A stretch of DNA of 64,000 bases from Sphingobacterium rhinopitheci (GCF_022627575.1 NZ_JADEYQ010000005.1:1-64000), one strand, 5' to 3'; numbered from the stretch's first letter, positions 27,591 to 37,180 are shown. Notes: a model not told the origin generated them from the letters alone. Program-made: numbers and translations.

Positions 27591-28670
27591 TTAATGGTGA
27601 CTGTGTTCCTCTACAGCCATACCGATAAACAATGATGATAACATCGTAAAGATAAAGGCTTGCAAGAATGCTACCAATAACTCTAAGAAGAATAAAATCA
27701 ATGTTAATAACATAGATACGCCGATACTACCACCAACAGTCAATTGTTGTTGGAATAAGTACACGATAGCGATCAATCCCATTACTACAGAGTGACCTGC
27801 TGTAATATTGGCAAATAAACGCAACATCAAGGAGAAAGGTTTAGTAAACATACCTAATACCTCGATTGGTGCTAATACAATTTTGAATGGAACGGGTACA
27901 CCCGGCATCCAGAAGATGTGTTTCCAGTAATCTTTGTTCGCTTTTACATTTGTCACCACAAACGTAAACAATGCTAAACACAAAGTGATAGAAATATTAC
28001 CCGTCACATTGAATCCTAGTGGCGTAAGGCCTAATAAATTCAATAAGAAAATAAAGAAGAATACCGACAATAAGTAAGGCATAAATTCTTTATAACGGTG
28101 ACCGATATTTGGAATAGCCATTTCATCACGAACATACAATACCAAAGGCTCTAAAGCACGACCTATACCTTTAGGCAAAGTGTTGGCTCCTTTTTTGTAC
28201 GTTTTAGCTAATGAACCAAAACCAATAAATAACAACAATGTAGCCAACATCATACCTACTACACCTTTAGTGATTGAAAAATCTAATGGTTTAGCATTTG
28301 TAGGGTGATGATGCTCATCGTAGTTAAGTGTTCCTGCAGCATCAGTTTTATAAATCTTACCGTGGTACAATTTATAATATTGACCCGCATCTTCTACTAC
28401 TGCTTCATGTTGAAAATCAGCAGAAGAAAATATTTTCAAACCATTATCAATTAAAATAACTGGCAATGGGAACCCAACATAGTCATCACCATTTTTATAC
28501 AATGTAAAAAAGTGATCATCCGCTAAGTGATGTTTGATGTGCGCATTGATAGAATCAGCTTTAGACATTAACGTACTAGCATGAGCCTCATCAGCGGCTT
28601 TTGATGTAAAAGGATTGACAGCAAGGAATATTACTGCAAAAAATAAAAGTGCTCTCTTAAGATTCACCAT
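27591..28670 (-). CDS. atpB: ATP synthase a subunit with extra exported domain
   Basis: Stator channel subunit that conducts ions past the c ring. The essential arginine is R284 in SLMLRLFANITAGH. The last 230 residues are the usual multi-helix fold. Before it is an extension of about 130 residues with a signal-peptide-like start (KRALLFFAVIFLAVNPFTSKA) and a His-rich periplasmic segment. That makes 359 residues against about 270 in E. coli. A long N-terminal domain is common in Bacteroidota. A promoter element lies 36 nt upstream. Confidence 0.96.
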   Translation of the reverse strand: MVNLKRALLFFAVIFLAVNPFTSKAADEAHASTLMSKADSINAHIKHHLADDHFFTLYKNGDDYVGFPLPVILIDNGLKIFSSADFQHEAVVEDAGQYYKLYHGKIYKTDAAGTLNYDEHHHPTNAKPLDFSITKGVVGMMLATLLLFIGFGSLAKTYKKGANTLPKGIGRALEPLVLYVRDEMAIPNIGHRYKEFMPYLLSVFFFIFLLNLLGLTPLGFNVTGNISITLCLALFTFVVTNVKANKDYWKHIFWMPGVPVPFKIVLAPIEVLGMFTKPFSLMLRLFANITAGHSVVMGLIAIVYLFQQQLTVGGSIGVSMLLTLILFFLELLVAFLQAFIFTMLSSLFIGMAVEEHSHH

Positions 28671-28705
28671 TTTTAGATTACTGTTGAATAATGAAAAATT
28701 TTGCG

Positions 28706-28713
28706 CAAAAATA
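28706..28713 (-). promoter_or_regulatory. Internal atpB promoter, -7 element TATTTTTG
   Basis: TAnnTTTG on the minus strand, 36 nt before the atpB ATG, in the 94-bp gap after the accessory membrane gene. It would allow atpBEFHAG to be expressed apart from the two upstream accessory genes. Confidence 0.5.
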
Positions 28714-28764
28714 CAATTTTATTTGGCATATATCTGCATTTGTGGAAACTTTTTTTCTAAAAGT

Positions 28765-29163
28765 TTATCGTTTTGTATCTTCCTGATTCAAAGCACTAAA
28801 CGCAATATATACATCAAAGAAAAGGAAAACAAAGAATACCACTAAAAAGTTATATTCAATAAAGTCATTTTCAAATTTATTTAAGCCATTTTTTATGTAA
28901 ATGTAACTCGCCACGCCCTTCAAAGTCATTAAGGCTAAAAAAATTAATCCTAATTTTTCAGGCATAGCGTATTGAGTTCCAAAAATAGATAGTAATATAA
29001 CCAAGGATGCTATCGCACCAAAAGCATACAACCCTTCTAACGTATACTCGGACTGTGCCCACAATTGATTTACTTCCATAGAAGATAAGATCAAGTATTG
29101 CGCACCGTACGCTGCTCCTGCTACAATCAGCAGCATTAATAGATATTTGATATAGTTACTCAT
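28765..29163 (-). CDS. ATP-synthase-linked membrane protein (AtpI/AtpR position)
   Basis: Unrecognised 132-residue protein with four predicted helices (about 6-22, 48-66, 72-88 and 106-122). It sits between an AtpZ-like gene and atpB, the place where accessory AtpI-type proteins are found, but I see no clear AtpI motif. The ATG at 29163 overlaps the stop of the upstream gene (ATGAGTAA, 8 bp), so translation is coupled. In-frame codons further upstream lie inside the neighbour and are unlikely starts. A role in Fo assembly is inferred from position only. Confidence 0.7.
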   Translation of the reverse strand: MSNYIKYLLMLLIVAGAAYGAQYLILSSMEVNQLWAQSEYTLEGLYAFGAIASLVILLSIFGTQYAMPEKLGLIFLALMTLKGVASYIYIKNGLNKFENDFIEYNFLVVFFVFLFFDVYIAFSALNQEDTKR

Positions 29164-29383
29164 TTTTACTAATTCGATTGGCTTGTCTAATAAACTGATA
29201 AAGGGAGCCAATCACCCCTACCATCGTCATTGCTTTTGTTAACCATCCTCCAGCTATATCGTACCTATCATCTAACCATGTCCCGAGCCAATAAAACAAA
29301 TAAATAGTGGCTCCCATTTGGAAAGGCATTGACGTGAAGACAATCCACTTATTTATCTTTTTATTTGACTTATTATCTTTCAA
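29156..29383 (-). CDS. AtpZ/AtpQ-like small membrane protein
   Basis: Accessory ATP synthase protein with two helices (FQMGATIYLFYWLGTWLDD and WLTKAMTMVGVIGSLYQFI), typical of the AtpI/AtpZ family encoded upstream of atpB. An ATG at 29416 is in frame, but the promoter element at 29403-29410 lies inside that extension. I therefore prefer the TTG at 29383 (MKDNKSNKKINKW, 75 residues). A later ATG (MPFQMG) is also possible. First gene of the atp operon. Confidence 0.65.
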   Translation of the reverse strand: MKDNKSNKKINKWIVFTSMPFQMGATIYLFYWLGTWLDDRYDIAGGWLTKAMTMVGVIGSLYQFIRQANRISKNE

Positions 29384-29402
29384 ATAGCTGCGTATTGGGT
29401 CA

Positions 29403-29410
29403 CAAAGATA
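29403..29410 (-). promoter_or_regulatory. atp operon promoter, -7 element TATCTTTG
   Basis: Perfect TAnnTTTG on the minus strand in the 67-bp stretch between the helicase stop and the preferred start of the AtpZ-like gene. It decides that start, since the in-frame ATG at 29416 lies upstream of the element. Confidence 0.5.
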
Positions 29411-29450
29411 AGACAAACATTGCAGATATCAGCACATTAATAGCGGATTA

Positions 29451-31667
29451 CTAGGTATTTTTAGCTTCTAAAACTTTTTGACCGATTTTGATCTCTGGAT
29501 ATGAAAAATCATCCCCCAAAATCATCTTAATTTCGGATGAAGATTTACCTTCATTATCTTTAATAACGGTGATGATCCTATCCAATTTACGCTTGTCTAT
29601 TAAATCCTCAGCATCAATATCTTCGCCAACAAAATGAATCAAATGTCCATAGATTGTTCCTTCTACTAACCCCCTCTTTACAGCGATCTGCGCTATATCA
29701 AAACCATCTTGATACATAGCTAATGTGACTTCTTTGGTGTCGGGTTCTTTTTCTGCAACATCAGGTGAAGAGTTGACCGTTTCGTCCTTAATTTTAGTTA
29801 TTTTTAGATCAATGTCCTCCAAACTTTCATCTTTAGTTAATGCTTTAGCTATAGTTAGGCAATGTTGTAGCACTTCGTATTTGCGCTTGAAATCTAATAA
29901 TAGAGCTTTTAATTCTTGAATATATTTCTTCGTACGTTTCCTTACTTTCCAATCTTCAATATGTTGCTCTGTTGTATCGAGCAAATCGGTTTTCATTTTT
30001 GGTAAGAACCAATTTACAGCAGAGGCCGTACGTTCGGCTATTTTATCATAGTCGACAGCAGCTACATCAGAAAGCATCCCATATAGCTGCGTCACAAACT
30101 TATGGGCTACTAATTCTTGCTGTTTGATATCTTGTGTCAACTTCGCAAAATAAGCCTCTACGCCTTCTTTGTTATCGATATTACGATCAGACAATGATTG
30201 GGCGATCTCTACTACCGCTTCAGACAATAAATTCCAGCGGAAACTTTGTAATAAAATTTGCCCTAAATAAGCGCGTTGACATTGCTTTAGCACTTTATCC
30301 AACTGATCTGTATTCATTAGCTCACTCATAAAGTTGACTACTTGATAGTCCGTACGTATGGAATGTGCTGATATTTTAGAGCGCAGCACTAAGCCTTCCA
30401 ACCCTGTCAACCTACTCAATGCGACATAAACTTGTCCTGAAGCAAAAGATGTACCTGCATCAATAATCGCTTTTTCAAAAGTCAAGCCTTGACTTTTATG
30501 TATCGTTATGGCCCAAGCAAGTCGCAAAGGATATTGCGAAAAGGTCCCTAAAACCTGTTCTTCAATTTTATCTTCTCCTTTATTGTAATTGTACTTTATA
30601 TTCTGCCAAGTTTCACGACGCACGATAACATCTTCTGTCCCATCTTTAAAACCTACAAGGACCTGATGTTTATCTAGGTTTAATTCTTTAACAAAGCCAA
30701 TCTTTCCATTAAAATATTTACGATCCTCGCCTACATCATTTTTAATAAACATCACCTGTGCACCTTGTTTGAGCGCTAATGTTTCCTCGGTAGGAAAAGA
30801 CCCCTGTTGAAAATCATCTTTGACGACAGCCTTTACATTATGGAGCTTCCCTTTCAGCTTAACAAGCTCTTCTTGATTGATTTGGTCAGCAAGTTTATTA
30901 TGTGAAGTCAAAGTAATATATTGTTCTTCATCAGGAGCTTTAAATGCTTCTTTGTAATGACCATTTAGCTGTTCTAAATCTTCTACCGAACAACTATTAT
31001 TTCTAATATTATTCAAAATATGAATAAAGTGGTCATCGCGCTGACGATATATTTGTTGTAATTCTAACTTTACTAAAGGGCTAGATCGTAACACCTTGGC
31101 ATCAAAGAAAAAAGTACTTGAGTAATGATTTTTAAGAATTTGCCATTCATGGTCACGCACAACAGGAGGAAGCTGATAAAGATCACCAATAAACAAAAGC
31201 TGTACACCACCGAAAGGTCTCATATCGCGTCTGACAGACTTCAATATCACATCTATAGCATCCAAAGTATCCGCACGCACCATCGATACCTCATCAATCA
31301 CCAAAAGCTCCAACTCTTGCAATATGGCTCTTCGTTGCTTTGTTAATTTGATGGTACTAAAAAGGCGGCTTTTATTATATATATGATTGTCTTGATCATC
31401 CCATTTTAAGTCATAATCCTCGACAAATACACCAAAAGGGAGCCAAAACAATGCATGCAGCGTAGTGCCACCAGCATTCATTGCTGCCACACCTGTAGGT
31501 GCAGTAATAGCCATTTTTTTATAACAATTTTCTCTTATATATTTTAAAAAGGTAGTCTTTCCAGTACCAGCTTTACCAGTTAAAAAAAGATTTTGGTTGG
31601 TTTGATTAACAAATGCAGCAGCCTTTTTAAATATAATATTTGAAGTATCAAAGTTTACGGATTCCAT
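29451..31667 (-). CDS. PIF1-like superfamily 1 helicase with C-terminal HTH
   Basis: DNA helicase of 738 residues. Walker A GKAGTGKT at 31-38 (FLTGKAGTGKTTFLKYI). Motif II VIDEVSM and the PIF1 signature region GGVQLLFIGDLYQLPPV follow. The TRAFAC-like ending AWAITIHKSQGLTFEKAIID with YVALSRLTGL is helicase motifs V-VI. The last 100 residues (MYQDGFDIAQIAVKRGLVEGTI) look like an HTH_40 domain. The ATG at 31667 lies 6 nt after a -7 element. Common in Bacteroidota. Probable role in replication or repair. Confidence 0.88.
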   Translation of the reverse strand: MESVNFDTSNIIFKKAAAFVNQTNQNLFLTGKAGTGKTTFLKYIRENCYKKMAITAPTGVAAMNAGGTTLHALFWLPFGVFVEDYDLKWDDQDNHIYNKSRLFSTIKLTKQRRAILQELELLVIDEVSMVRADTLDAIDVILKSVRRDMRPFGGVQLLFIGDLYQLPPVVRDHEWQILKNHYSSTFFFDAKVLRSSPLVKLELQQIYRQRDDHFIHILNNIRNNSCSVEDLEQLNGHYKEAFKAPDEEQYITLTSHNKLADQINQEELVKLKGKLHNVKAVVKDDFQQGSFPTEETLALKQGAQVMFIKNDVGEDRKYFNGKIGFVKELNLDKHQVLVGFKDGTEDVIVRRETWQNIKYNYNKGEDKIEEQVLGTFSQYPLRLAWAITIHKSQGLTFEKAIIDAGTSFASGQVYVALSRLTGLEGLVLRSKISAHSIRTDYQVVNFMSELMNTDQLDKVLKQCQRAYLGQILLQSFRWNLLSEAVVEIAQSLSDRNIDNKEGVEAYFAKLTQDIKQQELVAHKFVTQLYGMLSDVAAVDYDKIAERTASAVNWFLPKMKTDLLDTTEQHIEDWKVRKRTKKYIQELKALLLDFKRKYEVLQHCLTIAKALTKDESLEDIDLKITKIKDETVNSSPDVAEKEPDTKEVTLAMYQDGFDIAQIAVKRGLVEGTIYGHLIHFVGEDIDAEDLIDKRKLDRIITVIKDNEGKSSSEIKMILGDDFSYPEIKIGQKVLEAKNT

Positions 31668-31672
31668 CCTTA

Positions 31673-31680
31673 CAAAGGTA
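31673..31680 (-). promoter_or_regulatory. Helicase promoter, -7 element TACCTTTG
   Basis: TAnnTTTG on the minus strand, only 5 nt from the ATG at 31667. Predicts a leader of 0-1 nt. Confidence 0.55.
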
Positions 31681-31797
31681 ATATTTAGAACCTCAAAAAA
31701 TGACATAAAAGACATTTAAGCAATAATTCTTACTTTTATAAGACCTTTTACATTATTATATATTATCTTGACAAACTATTTTAACATTTACTCAGTT

Positions 31798-32298
31798 ATG
31801 GCACATATTGATAAGACAGATTTGTTTAATGAAACTGCAGAACAGCTTAATTCTTTAGGTTTTACTGTTGAAAATATTGATCAAAACAGACCTTGGGGTG
31901 GTTTTTTTGTTATTGAAGAAAATCAAGCTCAAAATTTTGCGAATGAATTCTTTGAAGGTTTAGATATCAAAGACCTAAAAATTTCAGGAAAATTGAGCCC
32001 TAAAATTTTAATCGTAGCACCCAACAAAAGACTTTCTTGGCAATACCACCACAGACGCGCCGAAATATGGCGAGTAATCCGTGGTGAAGTTGGTGTAGCT
32101 ACAAGTCAAAACGATGAACAGCATGAAATTAAAATATTAAAAGAAGGAGATTATATCCGTCTAGCACAAGGTGAACGTCATCGTTTAATTGGTTTAAACG
32201 AATATGGTGTGGTGGCAGAGATCTGGCAACATACAGATTCTGCAAGCCCTTCAGATGAGGACGATATTGTTCGTATTCAAGATGACTTCGGAAGATAA
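31798..32298 (+). CDS. Cupin protein, type II mannose-6-phosphate isomerase-like
   Basis: 166-residue cupin resembling the isomerase domain of bifunctional ManC/AlgA proteins. RPWGGFF opens the fold and LSWQYHHRRAEIWRVIRGEVGV holds the metal ligands (H84, H85, E89). GDYIRLAQGERHRLIG gives the second cupin motif with its His. It lacks the nucleotidyltransferase half, so it is a stand-alone isomerase-like protein. An in-frame ATG 30 bp upstream exists. MAHIDKTDLF is the more natural start. Confidence 0.8.
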   Translation: MAHIDKTDLFNETAEQLNSLGFTVENIDQNRPWGGFFVIEENQAQNFANEFFEGLDIKDLKISGKLSPKILIVAPNKRLSWQYHHRRAEIWRVIRGEVGVATSQNDEQHEIKILKEGDYIRLAQGERHRLIGLNEYGVVAEIWQHTDSASPSDEDDIVRIQDDFGR

Positions 32299-32304
32299 AA
32301 ATCA

Positions 32305-32338
32305 AAAAAAGCTTTACTACATACAGTAAAGCTTTTTT
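32305..32338 (+). terminator. Terminator of the cupin gene
   Basis: A 14-bp perfect stem (32305-32318 with 32325-32338), 6-nt loop and T-run, 6 bp after the stop. Confidence 0.88.
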
Positions 32339-32399
32339 ATTTAAATAAGATAGCATAAATCAAAAATAATTCGGCAGTATTATTTCACCGTTATTTTAC

Positions 32400-32407
32400 T
32401 ATTTTTG
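32400..32407 (+). promoter_or_regulatory. parE promoter, -7 element TATTTTTG
   Basis: TAnnTTTG, 20 bp before the ATG at 32428. Leader of about 16 nt. Confidence 0.55.
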
Positions 32408-32427
32408 CTTAGCTCAAGAAAATAAAC

Positions 32428-34281
32428 ATGACAACATATAACGAAGATAGTATACGCTCACTCGATTGGAAAGAACATATCCGCCTACGTCCGGGTATGT
32501 ATATTGGTAAATTAGGTGATGGTTCGGCATATGATGACGGTATCTATGTACTGCTAAAAGAAGTCGTAGATAACTGTATCGATGAATTTGTTATGGGGGC
32601 TGGCCGCACTATTGACATCACCGTTACAGATAATAAAGTATCTGTAAGAGATTATGGCCGCGGTATCCCTATCGGCTCGGTAGTAGATGTAGTTTCAAAA
32701 ATTAATACTGGCGGAAAATACGATAGCAAAGCTTTTCAAAAGTCTGTAGGATTGAATGGTGTTGGTACGAAAGCGGTAAATGCTTTGTCAACAAATTTTA
32801 CTGTACAATCCTATCGTGATGGAAAAACGCGTATTGCTAATTTTAGTAAAGGAGAACTACAAACAGATGAACAAAAAGATACCACACAACGTAATGGTAC
32901 TGCTGTAGCATTCTATCCTGATGATACTATTTTTAAGCATTATAAATACCGTAGTGAGTTTGTAGAGAATATGATTTGGAATTATGTTTTCTTAAATTCA
33001 GGCTTAACTATAAATTTTAATGGTCAGAAATTTATTTCAGAGAATGGACTTAAAGATCTATTAGAAAGAAATGTAGATACGGAAGGTATGCGCTACCCTA
33101 TCATTCACCTCAAAGGGGATGATATTGAAATCGCAATGACACACGGCCAACAATATGGGGAAGAATATTATTCATTTGTCAATGGTCAACACACCACACA
33201 AGGAGGAACACATCAAGCCGCATTTCGTGAAGCACTCGTAAAAACAGTACGTGAATTCTATAAGAAGGAATTTGATGCTTCAGATATTAGAGCATCAATT
33301 ATCGGTGCGATCGCTATAAAAGTTCAAGAGCCTGTTTTCGAATCACAAACGAAGACCAAACTAGGCTCTCAAAGTATTGGCCCGGAAGGACCAACTGTTC
33401 GTACGTTTATAAATGATTTTATCAAGAAAGCTTTAGACGATTACTTACACAAAGATTCGACTACAGCAGATGCTTTATTGAAGCGTATCTTACAATCCGA
33501 AAGAGAGCGTAAAGATATTGCAGGCATTAAGAAATTGGCCAATGAACGTGCTAAAAAAGCATCAGTCCACAACCGAAAATTAAGAGATTGTAAGCTTCAC
33601 TTTGGGGATAAACACGAGCGTAATCTACAGACTACCTTATTTATTACGGAGGGGGATTCGGCATCAGGTTCCATCACAAAATCACGTGATGTACAGACAC
33701 AGGCGGTATTCAGCTTAAGAGGAAAACCATTAAACTGTTATGGTCTAACAAAGAAAATAGTTTATGAAAATGAAGAGTTCAACCTCCTTCAGCACGCATT
33801 AAATATTGAAGATGGCATAGAGGGATTGCGATACAACAATATTGTGATCGCTACCGATGCCGATGTAGATGGTATGCACATCCGTTTATTGATGATGACC
33901 TTCTTCTTGCAGTTTTTTCCAGACTTAGTAAAATCAGGACACGTTTCAATTTTACAAACGCCATTATTTCGGGTACGTAACAAAAAAGAAACCATCTATT
34001 GTTATTCTGATGAAGAGCGTCAACAAGCGATTGCTAAGCTGGGCAATAAACCAGAGATAACACGATTCAAGGGTTTGGGGGAAATATCGCCATCTGAATT
34101 TGGTCAATTTATCAATGAAGACATCCGTTTAGAGCCTGTTATATTGACCAAAGAAAATAGATTACCTCAAATATTGGAATATTATATGGGTAAAAATACA
34201 CAAGACCGTCAACGTCATATTGTAGATAATCTTCGTGTAGAGTTAGATACTGAAGATAAATTAACACAAAAAGCGGGCTAA
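32428..34281 (+). CDS. parE: Topoisomerase IV subunit B
   Basis: ATPase subunit of a type IIA topoisomerase. GHKL ATPase motifs: [21 protein letters not shown] and [15 protein letters not shown]. Toprim motif [10 protein letters not shown] at about 408-417 and the acidic [12 protein letters not shown]. The ending is short (617 residues) without the extra GyrB insertion, and it starts directly with the LRPGMYIG region. Both points favour ParE over GyrB. parC is not adjacent. A hairpin overlaps the stop codon, before purU. Confidence 0.9.
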   Translation: MTTYNEDSIRSLDWKEHIRLRPGMYIGKLGDGSAYDDGIYVLLKEVVDNCIDEFVMGAGRTIDITVTDNKVSVRDYGRGIPIGSVVDVVSKINTGGKYDSKAFQKSVGLNGVGTKAVNALSTNFTVQSYRDGKTRIANFSKGELQTDEQKDTTQRNGTAVAFYPDDTIFKHYKYRSEFVENMIWNYVFLNSGLTINFNGQKFISENGLKDLLERNVDTEGMRYPIIHLKGDDIEIAMTHGQQYGEEYYSFVNGQHTTQGGTHQAAFREALVKTVREFYKKEFDASDIRASIIGAIAIKVQEPVFESQTKTKLGSQSIGPEGPTVRTFINDFIKKALDDYLHKDSTTADALLKRILQSERERKDIAGIKKLANERAKKASVHNRKLRDCKLHFGDKHERNLQTTLFITEGDSASGSITKSRDVQTQAVFSLRGKPLNCYGLTKKIVYENEEFNLLQHALNIEDGIEGLRYNNIVIATDADVDGMHIRLLMMTFFLQFFPDLVKSGHVSILQTPLFRVRNKKETIYCYSDEERQQAIAKLGNKPEITRFKGLGEISPSEFGQFINEDIRLEPVILTKENRLPQILEYYMGKNTQDRQRHIVDNLRVELDTEDKLTQKAG

Positions 34282-34292
34282 GGTCCGCTTTT
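34269..34292 (+). terminator. Attenuator-like hairpin over the parE stop codon
   Basis: AAAAGCGG (34269-34276) pairs with CCGCTTTT (34285-34292) around the stop at 34279-34281. The T-run is short, so read-through into purU 25 bp later is plausible. Confidence 0.5.
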
Positions 34293-34316
34293 ACCGACCA
34301 ATTAAATACCATATTT

Positions 34317-35159
34317 ATGAATCAACAAATGTTGGTCTTGATACAATGTCAAGATCAAGTAGGCTTAGTTGCTATTATTTCCAACACCTTATCTGCGTAT
34401 CATTTAAATATTATCAATATGCGTGAATACGTAGATGAAGCGTCAAATAAATTCTTTGTTCGTGTAGTTTGCAATGGCACAAATTCGGATACCGAAGAAC
34501 TACAATTGTCACTAGCTGCTGTTCTACCTGCACATGCTCAAATACAAGTAAACCCCAGTAGGCGTAAAAAAACAGTAGTTTTGGTTACTAAGGAGCATCA
34601 TTGCATCGCCGACATCTTGGTTCGTCAGCACTTCGAAACATGGGGGTCAGAAGTACAAGCCGTTATAGGTAATTATGACGACTTAAAACCATTCGTTGAA
34701 AAATTCGACATACCATTCCATTATATTTCCCACGAAGGATTAAGTAAAAAAGATTTTGAAGAAGCTATAATAAGTCAAATCAAACAATACGATTACGATT
34801 ATATCATCCTCGCAAAATTTATGCGTATTCTATCGCCTGACTTTGTAAAAACATTTGAGAAGAAGATCATCAACATCCATCACTCCTTCTTACCGGCATT
34901 CATAGGGGCTAATCCCTACAAGCAGGCCTTCGAAAGAGGCGTTAAAATTATCGGAGCAACAGCACATTACGTAACCGATGACCTCGACGAAGGACCAATC
35001 ATCGTCCAAGATATTAGACATATCAACCATACCTATGGGATAAAAAATATGGTCTCCGCAGGTAAAGAAATTGAAAAAGCAGTATTAAGTCGTGCTATCC
35101 GATTATTGACAGAGGATAGAGTAATGCTCAATGGTAATAAAACGGTTGTTTTTGATTAA
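34317..35159 (+). CDS. purU: Formyltetrahydrofolate deformylase
   Basis: Hydrolyses 10-formyl-tetrahydrofolate to formate and tetrahydrofolate, balancing one-carbon pools. N-terminal ACT domain (residues 1-85, MLVLIQCQDQVGLVAIISNTL), a regulatory fold. C-terminal formyltransferase-like domain with INIHHSFLPAFIGANPY (catalytic Asn and His) and DDLDEGPIIVQD (catalytic Asp). 280 residues, the usual size. It follows parE closely. Confidence 0.95.
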   Translation: MNQQMLVLIQCQDQVGLVAIISNTLSAYHLNIINMREYVDEASNKFFVRVVCNGTNSDTEELQLSLAAVLPAHAQIQVNPSRRKKTVVLVTKEHHCIADILVRQHFETWGSEVQAVIGNYDDLKPFVEKFDIPFHYISHEGLSKKDFEEAIISQIKQYDYDYIILAKFMRILSPDFVKTFEKKIINIHHSFLPAFIGANPYKQAFERGVKIIGATAHYVTDDLDEGPIIVQDIRHINHTYGIKNMVSAGKEIEKAVLSRAIRLLTEDRVMLNGNKTVVFD

Positions 35160-35169
35160 ACAACCGTTT
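35140..35169 (+). terminator. Hairpin over the purU stop codon
   Basis: A 12-bp perfect stem (35140-35151 with 35158-35169) with a 6-nt loop that includes the end of purU. Only a short T-run follows, so terminator function is moderate. Confidence 0.55.
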
Positions 35170-35330
35170 AAAGAGATACTATATTAATCTCGATTTATTA
35201 TCCATTCTCGTCAACTACTTTTCAATGTATATCACCTATTAAGAAATATGATGAGACGCACTTTTTAGCCTAAACGGCATTATTTTTTAGTTGAACAATT
35301 TTTAAGCTCTTTGTAGCAATAAAAATTGTT

Positions 35331-37124
35331 ATGACGCATACATTCCATATCCCAGTCCTAGGACTTGCATTTTCTATAGATTCACCTATTAAAGTAGCTC
35401 AATTTGGTATTTCTTCTGCTGTATCCATTGTTGATGATGAACTAACAGAGCGATTACGTGAGTACCACAGCAAACAACACAAGCTGGAGTTCATTGAGAT
35501 CAGTAAAAAAGAATCGGATGCACGAGCAAAACGATTAACGGCATATCTAGACATGATGCAAGATATAATCGATAAGCAAGTCAGCACCTTAAAATCTTCC
35601 CAATTCAGCAATAACGAAACGTTGCATCACTATTTCAAACTACTACCAAAAAGCAATCCTGCCTATCATTTGTACCAACAATACCTTAGTACAGAAGATA
35701 GCACACAAAAAGAGAAGCTAGAATCTACCTTAAAAGAAATGATACAGCCTGGCGAGATAGATGTCAATATCATGTCCAAAGTAGATAAGGCTAATAAAGA
35801 TGAGGAAGGCAAATTATTAGAAAGTATATTCTCTGATGCTACATCAGCATTGAGGGGATACACCAATAGTAAAGTAAAATCGTCAGTGGTACTTTCTGCG
35901 GGAATGAATCCTAAGCTATATAATTACTTATCTGAAATACCTGAATTTCTACCCAACAACGATGGTACCTTTAATAAAAAGGTATGCTTGAAAGTATCCG
36001 ATTATCGCTCTGCTAACATTCAAGCTAAGTATTTGGCAAAAAAAGGCGTTTGGGTATCCGAATTTAGGGTTGAATCAGGCCTCAACTGTGGAGGTCATGC
36101 ATTCGCAACAGATGGATACTTGTTAGGTCCAATATTGGAAGAGTTCAAGCAAAACCGCCGACAATTAATCGAAGAGCTATTACCCATATACAGCAAAGCA
36201 TTAGCCGCTAAAGGAATTACAGTAGACCAATCACCTACACAACGTATAACCGCACAAGGCGGAGTAGGCACTGCGGAAGAGCAACAATTTTTACTTGAAT
36301 ACTACCAATTGGATAGTATCGGATGGGGCTCCCCCTTCCTGTTAGTTCCTGAAGCTACAACAGTAGACGATCAAACATTGGAAGCTTTGGCTACAGCAGA
36401 TAAAGAGGATTTTTATTTAAGTGGAGCGTCACCACTAGGTATACCATTTCACAATTTCAGAAAAAGTACCGCAGAAGCCCAAAGGGAAGAGCGTGTAAAT
36501 AGAAATAGAGCAGGTGCTCCATGTACAAAAAAATACCTTGTATCGAATGATGACTTCTCATCCGAGCCAATATGTACCGCATCACGTGTGTACCAACATA
36601 CGAAACTTCGAGAATTGGAGTTATTACAAGAATTAGATTTCTTAGATCCCAACAACAATGATATCGAGAAATTAAAAAGGGAAATTACAGAAAAAACATG
36701 CCTTTGTGAGGGCTTAGCAGCTTCTGCATACCTAAAATATGATATCGCCAAACGTAAAGAAAATACAGCAGTAGCAATATGCCCAGGACCAAATACAGCT
36801 TATTTCAACCGTGTCTATTCGCTGACAGAGATGGTAGATCATATCTATGGACGTACAGATTTATTGAAAGATATCGATCGTTCTTCCTTCTTTATTAATG
36901 AACTACGTTTGTACCTAGAATACTTGGACAAATACTGCGTTAACAACAATAATCCGGATGATAAGAAAAAGAATTATATAGATTCATTTAGAAATCAATT
37001 AATAAATGGGATTAATTACTACAAAGGGATAGCAGATGACCTATATGGTGACAATATAAGCTCTAAAATAGCTTTCTTACAGGAACTCGATAGCGCACAA
37101 GATAGACTAACAAAAGAAAACTAA
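35331..37124 (+). CDS. Uncharacterised nitronate-monooxygenase-like protein with Cys extension
   Basis: Not a named family to me; 597 residues. Three blocks fall in the order seen in FMN-binding barrels of the nitronate monooxygenase/FabK type. These are IPVLGLAFSIDSPIKVAQFGISS (7-29), ESGLNCGGHAF (248-258, like the GxxAGGH motif with catalytic His, here H256), and ITAQGGVGTAEE plus GWGSPFLLVPEAT (306-343, phosphate-binding and exit region). A charged helical insertion fills about 38-180. A C-terminal extension carries C398, C415, C457, C459 and C484 (CTKKYL, ICTASR, CLCEGL, CPGPN), which could bind a metal cluster. Single gene. FMN binding and redox activity are inferred. Confidence 0.6.
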   Translation: MTHTFHIPVLGLAFSIDSPIKVAQFGISSAVSIVDDELTERLREYHSKQHKLEFIEISKKESDARAKRLTAYLDMMQDIIDKQVSTLKSSQFSNNETLHHYFKLLPKSNPAYHLYQQYLSTEDSTQKEKLESTLKEMIQPGEIDVNIMSKVDKANKDEEGKLLESIFSDATSALRGYTNSKVKSSVVLSAGMNPKLYNYLSEIPEFLPNNDGTFNKKVCLKVSDYRSANIQAKYLAKKGVWVSEFRVESGLNCGGHAFATDGYLLGPILEEFKQNRRQLIEELLPIYSKALAAKGITVDQSPTQRITAQGGVGTAEEQQFLLEYYQLDSIGWGSPFLLVPEATTVDDQTLEALATADKEDFYLSGASPLGIPFHNFRKSTAEAQREERVNRNRAGAPCTKKYLVSNDDFSSEPICTASRVYQHTKLRELELLQELDFLDPNNNDIEKLKREITEKTCLCEGLAASAYLKYDIAKRKENTAVAICPGPNTAYFNRVYSLTEMVDHIYGRTDLLKDIDRSSFFINELRLYLEYLDKYCVNNNNPDDKKKNYIDSFRNQLINGINYYKGIADDLYGDNISSKIAFLQELDSAQDRLTKEN

Positions 37125-37131
37125 TATATTA

Positions 37132-37159
37132 AAAAAGGCAACTATTAGGTTGCCTTTTT
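37132..37159. terminator. Bidirectional terminator
   Basis: An 11-bp stem (37132-37142 with 37149-37159) with A-run and T-run arms, between the 597-residue protein gene and the convergent methyltransferase. Confidence 0.85.
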
Positions 37160-37180
37160 AATGTATATATTAATATAAAC

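Noticed and set aside
32428-34281. GyrB rather than ParE
   Set aside because: The shorter length and the absence of the extra GyrB insertion favour ParE, though a tree with the second paralogue would settle it.
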